A stretch of 64,000 nt of DNA, taken from contig CANRWO010000005.1 of assembly GCA_947643615.1 (NCBI GenBank), positions 49,636-113,635 of the forward strand, given 5' to 3'. The first letter of the stretch is position 1. Each line of letters starts with the position of its first letter. The notes beneath the pieces are model-generated. The model made no database searches. It saw only the letters and a list, made by a program, of their open reading frames with translations, and was not told the origin of the DNA. The stretch is from an uncultured Lachnospiraceae bacterium. Lineage in GTDB: Bacteria > Bacillota > Clostridia > Lachnospirales > Lachnospiraceae. The position numbers and the translations under genes were made by a program. Of the stretch, positions 29,567 through 37,446 are shown one piece after another.

Positions 29567-30448
29567 TCACTGCACCGGAATTTCAAATTCGGGCATGCCT
29601 GCAGTCCCCGGGGCAATCTCGTACTTCTCCAAGACGACAACCGGATTTCCCCCAGGATTCATATAGAAATTAGGGTTCTCCCCGATGCCTTCCCATTCCT
29701 CGACCCAATATTCCACCCCGTCTTCCGTCTCCCTCTTTTCAATCTGTCGGAGTATGCTCTGTGTTGCAGTCTGTGCATAGTCTTCCCCAAGGACATCCTG
29801 AAGCGTGATCCATTTGCCCGCCTCAAGATCAAAATTATAATATTTTGCCTGGTTATAAGCGCTGGTCCAATTCTCGCTCCCCATGACCACAAGAGAGAGA
29901 TACCGGTCTGTCTGGGATTTCACTTCATACCAAACTTTTATGGAAATATTATGTGCCGCCCACTCCTCTTCCGTGCCCCCCGTGTCCAGGAAGGCCTGCC
30001 TGTATTCCTTGGCCCTTTCCACCGCCGCATCTGCATATTGCTCACAGAATACATAGATTTCTTCATTTACGGCATCTTCCATACCGCTCAAGTTCTGAGC
30101 AATCATTTCTATGCTGGGGATGTCTACGGAAATCTTCAAGTCCTCGGATTCCGTCTCATAAGACCGGAATGTAAGGACTCTGGCCATTGTGCCCAGCACT
30201 GGGATATCCTGAAGCTCCCTGGCAAACACTTCGCTGGTATTCACCCCCGCCGTAAACAAAACTACTGCCGCCGCTGCCGCTGCTGCCGCCATTTTTCCTC
30301 TTTTCATAATACGCCTCCTCCTTTCCCACGCCGCTTTCTCCCTGCGTTTTATTCCCGCCTTTTCTATTTCCGCCAGAACCCGTTCCGATAGTTCTTTTGG
30401 AATCGGGATATCGTCATACTGCCTCTTTGCCTCTTCCATACGCTTCAT
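29567..30448 (-). CDS. RsiV-like anti-sigma factor (DUF3298-type), second paralog
   Basis: TM region MAAAAAAAAVVLFTAGVNTSEVFARELQDIPVLGTMARVLTFRSYE; YLSLVVMGSENWTSAYNQAKYYNFDLEAGKWITLQDVLGED; overlaps the ECF sigma gene. Confidence 0.82.
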   Translation of the reverse strand: MKRMEEAKRQYDDIPIPKELSERVLAEIEKAGIKRREKAAWERRRRIMKRGKMAAAAAAAAVVLFTAGVNTSEVFARELQDIPVLGTMARVLTFRSYETESEDLKISVDIPSIEMIAQNLSGMEDAVNEEIYVFCEQYADAAVERAKEYRQAFLDTGGTEEEWAAHNISIKVWYEVKSQTDRYLSLVVMGSENWTSAYNQAKYYNFDLEAGKWITLQDVLGEDYAQTATQSILRQIEKRETEDGVEYWVEEWEGIGENPNFYMNPGGNPVVVLEKYEIAPGTAGMPEFEIPVQ

Positions 30449-30939
30449 GCTCCCCTCTCCTTCCCAATGGCAACCCTGAGTGTTTTCAGTCCACGGTACA
30501 ATTTTGCCTTCACTGTGTTCAAGTTGATTTCCAAAACCCTTGAAATCTCCTCCAGCGTCAGTTCCTCAAAGAATCTCAGCTTAATAATGGTCTGGACATC
30601 TTTTTCCATTTGCCCTATCTGGATATGCAGGTCATCATGAATCTCATACCCTTCCTCCTCATAAGGAATTTCCCAATAACTGTCGTCTTCTGACAAGACC
30701 ATTCGCTTTTTTGCTTTTAGGAGCGCAAAGCATTCGTTTACCAAAATTTTATAAAACCATGTTTTCACCGCCTTCTCGTCCCTCAGGCTGTCATAGTTCT
30801 CCAATGCCCTGCAGACCGCGTTTTGGACTACATCCAGTGCGTCCTCCTGATTCTTGACATAGCTGTAGGCCAGGCGGTAAAACTTATTCTGTTCTTGGAC
30901 AATATAAGCGACCAGCATGTCATATAGCGTTTGTTTCAA
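30445..30939 (-). CDS. ECF RNA polymerase sigma factor, second paralog
   Basis: FYRLAYSYVKNQEDALDVVQNAVCRAL; IIKLRFFEELTLEEISRVLEINLNTVKAKLYRGLKTLR. Confidence 0.95.
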   Translation of the reverse strand: MKQTLYDMLVAYIVQEQNKFYRLAYSYVKNQEDALDVVQNAVCRALENYDSLRDEKAVKTWFYKILVNECFALLKAKKRMVLSEDDSYWEIPYEEEGYEIHDDLHIQIGQMEKDVQTIIKLRFFEELTLEEISRVLEINLNTVKAKLYRGLKTLRVAIGKERGA

Positions 30940-31029
30940 ATCTGCCGTCTCCTTTCTTTGTGTTTCCCTTTATCTTATAGATAAATGAAAAGATAAAAAA
31001 GTTGCAGAAAATTAAAATATTGTGGAAAG

Positions 31030-31072
31030 ATACGCAAAAAGAGGCTTTCCCGGTATGGGAACAGCCTCCTGA
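31030..31072 (-). terminator. Rho-independent terminator after the PAS gene
   Basis: Minus strand GAGGCTGTTCCCATACCGGGAAAGCCTC followed by TTTTTGCG. Confidence 0.8.
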
Positions 31073-31100
31073 TATTGGCATTCTGTTATTCTGCCTTTAT

Positions 31101-31481
31101 TCAATCCTCTTTGAAATCATACAGTTTTTCCGTTTCTGCCGTTCTGTATTCATGCTTTTCATAATAACCTATGAGCCTGCCGTCCTCATCCCTGAGCGCC
31201 ACCATATAGACATCCTTGTTTTCCTTTTCGTTGCGGGAAGTGTATATCATATTGTGGTCGCCGCTCTGCCGGAACCAGTCAATCACCTGTTGGATCCTCT
31301 CACGGGAAGCTGCATTATGGCAGGCAAGCAGAGTCCTCCCCACCAGTTCTTCCCCTCCCCATTTCACATATCTGGCACAGGCTGCCGGATTCATATATAT
31401 AATATCATGGTCAAGGTTGCAGATCACCACCGCACAGCGGTCCATGTCCACAATGCTTTTAAAATACCGGAATAAGTCCAT
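31101..31481 (-). CDS. Single-domain PAS protein
   Basis: AVVICNLDHDIIYMNPAACARYVKWGGEELVGRTLLACHN; no output domain. Confidence 0.8.
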   Translation of the reverse strand: MDLFRYFKSIVDMDRCAVVICNLDHDIIYMNPAACARYVKWGGEELVGRTLLACHNAASRERIQQVIDWFRQSGDHNMIYTSRNEKENKDVYMVALRDEDGRLIGYYEKHEYRTAETEKLYDFKED

Positions 31482-31559
31482 CTTATTACCCCCACCTTTC
31501 CTGCATGAAACCCTTTCCCCGGGGAAACAGGCTGCTTTTATCTGCGTTTACCGGTTCCC

Positions 31560-32924
31560 TTAATTTTTGAAACTATGAATGGGCGCAGGGATCCTTCCGC
31601 CACGGTTTACGAAGGCATCACAGGAAAAGCGGTTTACCGGCATGATGGGCGCATATCCCAGCAAACCGCCGAATTCCACTGTCTCCCCCACACCCTTTCC
31701 GATCACAGGAATCACCCGGACAGCCGTAGTCTTCTGATTTACCATGCCGATTGCCATCTCATCCGCAATAATGCCGGAGATGGTGGTGGCTTTGGTATCC
31801 CCCGGTATGGCAATCATGTCCAGTCCTACGGAGCAGACACAGGTCATGGCCTCCAGCTTCTCCAGCGTAAGCGCCCCCGCCCGCACCGCGTCGATCATCC
31901 CCTGGTCCTCGCTGACCGGGATAAAGGCTCCGCTTAAGCCGCCCACGTAGGAAGAGGCCATGACCCCGCCCTTCTTTACCTGGTCATTTAATAAGGCAAG
32001 GGCCGCCGTGGTACCCGGCGCTCCCGCATACTCCAACCCCATCTCACAGAGGATGTCCGCCACACTGTCACCGATGGCAGGCGTAGGCGCAAGGGATAAG
32101 TCCACAATGCCAAAAGGTACTTTCAACATCTTGGAGGCCTCCTTTGCCACAAGCTGCCCTACCCTGGTGACCTTAAATGCCGTCCTCTTAATGGTCTCGC
32201 AAAGCACTTCAAAATTCTCCCCACGGACCTTTTCCAGCGCGGTCTTCACCACGCCGGGGCCGCTGACCCCTACGTTGATGACCTTGTCCGCCTCGGTGAC
32301 GCCGTGGAAGGCCCCCGCCATAAAAGGGTTGTCGTCCGGCGCATTGCAGAACACCACCAGTTTGGCGCAACCCAGGGAATCCGCCTCTTTGGTGTATTCC
32401 GCAGTAGACTGAATGATCTCACCCATAAGCTTCACCGCATCCATATTGATGCCCGTCTTGGTGGAACCCAAGTTCACGGAGCTGCACACCCTCTCCGTTG
32501 CGGACAATGCCAGAGGAATGGAACGGATCAGCAGCTCATCGGCAGGCGTCATCCCCTTGCTGACCAAAGCGGAATAACCGCCGATAAAATTAACCCCCAC
32601 TTCCAGAGCCACCTGATCCAGCGTCTTCGCAACGGATGCAAAATCTTCCACGGACTTACACGCGGCGCCTCCCACCAAGGCAATGGGAGTCACGGAAATT
32701 CGCTTGTTCACAATGGGGATGCCGAACTCCCTGGAAATCTCTTCCCCGGTTTTCACCAAATCCTTTGCCGCCCCATATATTTTCTCATATATCTTCCGGT
32801 TTAACTTTTCCAAATCAGAATCAATGCAATCCAGAAGGCTGATCCCCAACGTGATGGTCCTCACATCCAGGTTCTCCTTCTCGATCATCTTATTTGTTTC
32901 CGTCACTTCATATAAATTGATCAT
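31560..32924 (-). CDS. UPF0210 (PFL/DUF711-family) protein
   Basis: [33 protein letters not shown]...[12 protein letters not shown]...[19 protein letters not shown]. Confidence 0.93.
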   Translation of the reverse strand: MINLYEVTETNKMIEKENLDVRTITLGISLLDCIDSDLEKLNRKIYEKIYGAAKDLVKTGEEISREFGIPIVNKRISVTPIALVGGAACKSVEDFASVAKTLDQVALEVGVNFIGGYSALVSKGMTPADELLIRSIPLALSATERVCSSVNLGSTKTGINMDAVKLMGEIIQSTAEYTKEADSLGCAKLVVFCNAPDDNPFMAGAFHGVTEADKVINVGVSGPGVVKTALEKVRGENFEVLCETIKRTAFKVTRVGQLVAKEASKMLKVPFGIVDLSLAPTPAIGDSVADILCEMGLEYAGAPGTTAALALLNDQVKKGGVMASSYVGGLSGAFIPVSEDQGMIDAVRAGALTLEKLEAMTCVCSVGLDMIAIPGDTKATTISGIIADEMAIGMVNQKTTAVRVIPVIGKGVGETVEFGGLLGYAPIMPVNRFSCDAFVNRGGRIPAPIHSFKN

Positions 32925-32995
32925 TTCCATACCTCCTGCCTGCATTAGCAGGCATCCGACATCCTATGCCACGGCGTACCAAAATCCAAATAGCC

Positions 32996-33268
32996 TCAGA
33001 TACGGTGCATCTTGTCAAATATCTCTTCCTTCTGGCACTTGATCACCACCCCGATCTCCTCGCCCAGCGCAGCCATTTCATCGGCCATATCGCCAAAGGG
33101 TTTTCCGCAACCCTTGGTGTCCACTATCATCATCATGTTAAAATATCCCTGCACAATGGTCTGGGAAATATCCAGAATATTGATTCCGTTCTCCGCCAGA
33201 TAAGTACATACCCTGGCAATGATGCCTACGGTATCTTTTCCAACTACTGTAATGATCGTTCTTTTCAT
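32996..33268 (-). CDS. ACT domain protein, UPF0237
   Basis: MKRTIITVVGKDTVGIIARVCTYLAENGINILDISQTIVQGYFNMMMIVD. Confidence 0.94.
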   Translation of the reverse strand: MKRTIITVVGKDTVGIIARVCTYLAENGINILDISQTIVQGYFNMMMIVDTKGCGKPFGDMADEMAALGEEIGVVIKCQKEEIFDKMHRI

Positions 33269-33369
33269 CCGCTTCTCCTGTCCTGCGCCTTTTCCGCGCA
33301 CTATTATGTTCAAATCTGCCTCCGCAGGGCCGGCTATTTAGCATATGCCCTGCCGCCTCTTTTGCATCC

Positions 33370-34179
33370 TCACACCAGGACCACCGGGGAAACCTCGCTG
33401 CGCTTTGCAACACGGATATCAAAATCCCCTGATTTGTAAGGGTTCTCATCTAAATTGATCTCCATGCGGACAGACTCGTAGGCAAGCTCCGGTAAGTTAT
33501 TCTCCTTGCTCAGGTGCCCCAGCAATATGGTTTTTAACTTGTCATGGAGAATCCGGCAGAGCAGCCTGCCGGAGTTCTCATTGGACAAATGCCCCCTCTC
33601 CCCCAATATCCTTTGCTTCAGATAGTAAGGATAGGGGCCTACCTGTAACATATTCACATCATGGTTTGCCTCAATCAATATCGCATCCATCCCTTTAAGG
33701 CACTCCACCGTATAATCGTTGAATACCCCCAGGTCCGTACAGACCCCCACACGCTTATTCCCGTAAGAGATCCTGTATCCCACCGGCTGCGCCGCATCAT
33801 GGGATATATGCATAGGGTTGATGGCCAGGTCCTTCAATATAAACTTCTCGTCCTCCTTTACGGGATGGAACAAAGACTCCTCCACATTTCCCAGGCTCCC
33901 GCCCTCCAGCATCGCCTTGATCGTCCCTTCCGTGGCATAGACCGGGATCCCGTACTTCCTTGTGATCACACCCAGGCCGCTGATATGGTCGGCATGTTCA
34001 TGGGTGATCAGGATCCCGTCCAGATCCTTCGGTGAAAGCTCCAATTCTTTCAAACCCTGCTCCACTCTTTTCCCACTGATACCTGTATCTACAAGCAAAT
34101 GGGTGGCATCGGAACCGACATAGACACAATTCCCGCTGCTCCCACTGGCTATGCTGCATAATCTCATTTTAATCTCCAT
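33370..34179 (-). CDS. MBL-fold hydrolase, WalJ/YycJ-like
   Basis: MRLCSIASGSSGNCVYVGSDATHLLVDTGISGKRVEQGLKEL, ILITHEHADHISGL, LLGHLSKENNLPELA. Confidence 0.93.
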   Translation of the reverse strand: MEIKMRLCSIASGSSGNCVYVGSDATHLLVDTGISGKRVEQGLKELELSPKDLDGILITHEHADHISGLGVITRKYGIPVYATEGTIKAMLEGGSLGNVEESLFHPVKEDEKFILKDLAINPMHISHDAAQPVGYRISYGNKRVGVCTDLGVFNDYTVECLKGMDAILIEANHDVNMLQVGPYPYYLKQRILGERGHLSNENSGRLLCRILHDKLKTILLGHLSKENNLPELAYESVRMEINLDENPYKSGDFDIRVAKRSEVSPVVLV

Positions 34180-34185
34180 TCCGGA

Positions 34186-34398
34186 GCGTGTAAAAATCAG
34201 CACATCAGTGTGATTTTTCACACTAACCTCCATGTCAGAGCAGTTTACTGCGATGACACGCGATGAGAAATTCGCGCAGGCGATTTCTCATCTGCGATCA
34301 AGGCATATTTGTGGCTCTGACTCAAATTGCCGATTGAAAAATAGAGTCATCAGACTTATTTTTCAATCTATCTCCCGTCTGCCCGCTTTGGCAGGAGA
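34186..34398. repeat. Cluster of four consecutive stem-loops
   Basis: 34188-34223 GTGTAAAAATCA/TGATTTTTCACAC; 34262-34292 GATGAGAAAT/ATTTCTCATC nested in GTCAGAGC/GCTCTGAC; 34332-34368 GATTGAAAAATA/TATTTTTCAATC-type arms; 34371-34398 CTGCC/GGCAG. Confidence 0.65.
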
Positions 34399-34416
34399 AG
34401 CCTCCCTCTGCGGATC

Positions 34417-36792
34417 TTAGATTTTTTCCCAATAAATATCAATAATATCACCGTTCTTCAAGGGTTCCATATACTCTGCCCTCCTGCCGTTGATATTCGT
34501 TACAATGGCACGCCCCGCAGAAGCATTCAGGTCAAAATCAATAAAGGAGAACACATCCACGAAAACATAACTCTCCTTCCCTGTCATTACCACAGGCCGC
34601 TTATTCACATATACGGTCATAATCCCGGTCCCGCCTGCCGTATTCTCTTCCTGTACCACCTTCAATGTTTCCCCGGAAGCATATGCCGCCTGTGCCGGGC
34701 CTGCGCCGGACACATCCTGCATCCCTGCATTGCCCTTCCCGGCCGTTGAACCTGCGTTGGAAAATCCGGCTGTTCCCTGCCAGCCTGCAGCGCCCTGGGC
34801 CCCTGGGGCATACGCCTGCTGCCCTGTACCCGATGTGTTTGCCCAACCTTGCCCTGCACCGTCTGCCGTTTTGGGAAGCTCCTCCCTCACAGGGTCGGGA
34901 ATGCCGCTGATATTATTGATGGCATTGATAAAGTTCCTCTCCGCCTCTGCAGCCGCTGCGGCTGCTGCCGCTTCCCTGGCCGCACGGCGCTTTTCCAGCT
35001 CTTCCTCTGTCTCTTCCTCAAGGTCCGCATAGGTAAGAACCGCATTCACATCCCACTCCAGTGTAAAGTTCTCATAAACCATCGTGTCCGGATTTGCAGG
35101 GACATCATTGACCAAAATCTTCCCACCTAAAGGAACGTCCATAAATCCGGCAATCTCCTTCACTGTATAGCAATTTTGCACCTGGATATCGTCATTCTCC
35201 CTGATGCGGTAATATTCGTTCTCCGTATTGCCGTTGACGGACGCAGTCTTGGGCAGGCTGATCTTTGTGCCGTTGACCTTGACATGGAGCTGTTCGGATA
35301 ATTCCGGCAGTTTACCCAGTTCCATGGCCGCAGGGTCACCTGCCGTAGAAGGCGTCACCTCCACCCTGTCACCGTTATGTACTTGGGTATAAATATCCGC
35401 GGTGTCCCCGTTCAGCCGGATAACGGCAGCTTCCCCCTGCTCTCCCCGGATGATCCTGTTCCTGCCGTTTACGGTAAAGTTCAGGGGCCTTCCCCTCTTG
35501 GGGAAAAGGTCTTCGTTGGAAAACAGCGCCTGTACAGCGGCATCCGCAACTGTCAGCCTGCCATTGTCATATAACTTCACATGATTGTCATTAAACTGTA
35601 CAAAGATAAAATTGTTGCTCTGTTCATAGTAACAGAGGCAGATACCGATGGGTGTCACCATCATGGCATCCCTGCGGGGATTGTCAATCTCAAACAGAAT
35701 ATTCTGCATGACCTCCTGGCCGCGGATAGCCACACGTTCCTTGACGATTTCAAGCTCTTTGGCAAGCTGTTCCGTATAGCCGGGGATCATACCGCCTCCC
35801 CCCACTACAAACACGGCGCTGACCGACTTGTCACCGTTCAATTCCCGGATGCATTCCGCCACCATCCGGGTCATCTTCACCACATGTTCCTCCAATATCT
35901 TGGCTACTTCCTTGGCTGTGATGGTCTGTGTCAGTCCCATGATGTCCTGGTACTCCACCGACTCTTGACTACCTGCCTGCCGTTTGATCCTCTCCGCCGT
36001 CTCAAAATCCACGAGGCAATGCTGTACCAGTACCTCTGTCAGGCTGTCCCCTGCCACAGGGATCATACCATAAGCGGTGATGGTGCCGTCCTTTGTAATG
36101 GAAATATCGCTGGTACCCGCGCCCACGTCCACCAGTGCCATGTTCAGCATACGGAATTTCTCGGGGATGGCCACCTGGATCGCCGCAATGGGTTCCAAGG
36201 TCAGATTCGCCACATGCAGCCCGGCGTGCCCCACCGCTTTATACAATCCGTCCACCACGTCATCCGGCAAAAAGGTAGCGATCATATCCACCGCCATATT
36301 TCTGACCTTATGGCCCTCCAGGTTACCGATCTGGTAACCGTTCATGTAATAGCGCATGGGGGTGTAACCCACACAGTAAAATTTCATATCCGTGTCGTCG
36401 TTTTTCAGGAATTCCTCATATGCCTTCTCCACACCCATGGTAGAGAGCGAATAGATATCCTCCGCCGTGACTTCATGGTCTTCCTCAAAGTCCTCTTCCA
36501 CATGGGTAGTGACGGTACGCAGTACACGGCCTGCGGCGGCGATACACACCTCGGTCAGCTTCCGGTTCAGGTCGCTTTCCAGCTTTTCTTTGACCTGGGT
36601 GATGGTCTGCCCAACCTTTGCGATATCATGGATCTGGCCGTCCAGCATGGATCTGGTCTCATGCTCCCTGGCACATTGTGCCAACACATGAAACCTGCCG
36701 CCGCTCAGATATCCTACCGTCCCCACAATACTCCGGGTACCGATGTCAAGCCCAAATACCAACTGTCCCTGCCCTTCGATTACTCCTGCCAT
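34417..36792 (-). CDS. FtsA/actin-like ATPase-domain protein with long C-terminal extension
   Basis: VFGLDIGTRSIVGTVGYL, MALVDVGAGTSDISITKDGTITAYGMIPVAGDSLTEVL, VFVVGGGGMIPGYTEQLAKEL, Ala/Gly-rich tail plus a further C-terminal domain. Confidence 0.88.
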   Translation of the reverse strand: MAGVIEGQGQLVFGLDIGTRSIVGTVGYLSGGRFHVLAQCAREHETRSMLDGQIHDIAKVGQTITQVKEKLESDLNRKLTEVCIAAAGRVLRTVTTHVEEDFEEDHEVTAEDIYSLSTMGVEKAYEEFLKNDDTDMKFYCVGYTPMRYYMNGYQIGNLEGHKVRNMAVDMIATFLPDDVVDGLYKAVGHAGLHVANLTLEPIAAIQVAIPEKFRMLNMALVDVGAGTSDISITKDGTITAYGMIPVAGDSLTEVLVQHCLVDFETAERIKRQAGSQESVEYQDIMGLTQTITAKEVAKILEEHVVKMTRMVAECIRELNGDKSVSAVFVVGGGGMIPGYTEQLAKELEIVKERVAIRGQEVMQNILFEIDNPRRDAMMVTPIGICLCYYEQSNNFIFVQFNDNHVKLYDNGRLTVADAAVQALFSNEDLFPKRGRPLNFTVNGRNRIIRGEQGEAAVIRLNGDTADIYTQVHNGDRVEVTPSTAGDPAAMELGKLPELSEQLHVKVNGTKISLPKTASVNGNTENEYYRIRENDDIQVQNCYTVKEIAGFMDVPLGGKILVNDVPANPDTMVYENFTLEWDVNAVLTYADLEEETEEELEKRRAAREAAAAAAAAEAERNFINAINNISGIPDPVREELPKTADGAGQGWANTSGTGQQAYAPGAQGAAGWQGTAGFSNAGSTAGKGNAGMQDVSGAGPAQAAYASGETLKVVQEENTAGGTGIMTVYVNKRPVVMTGKESYVFVDVFSFIDFDLNASAGRAIVTNINGRRAEYMEPLKNGDIIDIYWEKI

Positions 36793-37385
36793 GTGAAAGC
36801 CTCCAGTTTCTTGTCTATTTGTCTGCGTGTCTCCTCGAAAGAACCGCTGTTATCAATCACAAAATCGCTGTTTTTTCGGAATGCGTCTTCCGAAAGCTGC
36901 TGCCCCATGATCTGCCTGATCTTCTCCTCATCGTAGCCTCTGGCATCGGAGAGCCTGGCATATCTCACCGGCTCCTCCGCATGGATATACCACATCTCAT
37001 CCACCAGCTGCCCGTAACCGCACTCGATCAAAAGAGCTGCCTCCACAAAAAACAGCTCCACATCTCCCCTGCCTTTTGCCTCCTCATATTTCCCGAGCAA
37101 ATAGCGTTTCACCGCAGGATGGATGATAGCGTTGACCTTCTGCAAAAGTTCCGGGTCACCAAATATCCGTCCCGCCATGGCAGGCTTATCTATCTGGCCG
37201 TCAGCGGTTAAGATATCCCTTCCCATCAGCTCCACCAGCGCCCGATAGCAGTCAGTGCCGGGGAGTTTGACCAGATGGGCCGCCTCGTCCGCCAGATATA
37301 CCTCACATCTATAGTGCCTTTTTATATATTGAAGGATTTTTGATTTTCCCGCACCCACTCCTCCTGTGATGCCTATAAATCTCAT
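36780..37385 (-). CDS. coaE: Dephospho-CoA kinase
   Basis: MRFIGITGGVGAGKSKILQYIKRHY...VYLADEAAHLV...SDFVIDNSGSFEETRRQID. Confidence 0.95.
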   Translation of the reverse strand: MRFIGITGGVGAGKSKILQYIKRHYRCEVYLADEAAHLVKLPGTDCYRALVELMGRDILTADGQIDKPAMAGRIFGDPELLQKVNAIIHPAVKRYLLGKYEEAKGRGDVELFFVEAALLIECGYGQLVDEMWYIHAEEPVRYARLSDARGYDEEKIRQIMGQQLSEDAFRKNSDFVIDNSGSFEETRRQIDKKLEAFTWQE

Positions 37386-37446
37386 GGAATCCCTTGCCTT
37401 TCCCTGATGGCCCTATCCCCTAAGGGGAAGGTTCCCTGCATATCGC

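Noticed and set aside
35581-36936. 451-aa plus-strand ORF (His/Arg-rich)
   Set aside because: Shadow ORF opposite the FtsA-like gene and coaE; no domain, biased composition typical of antisense frames.
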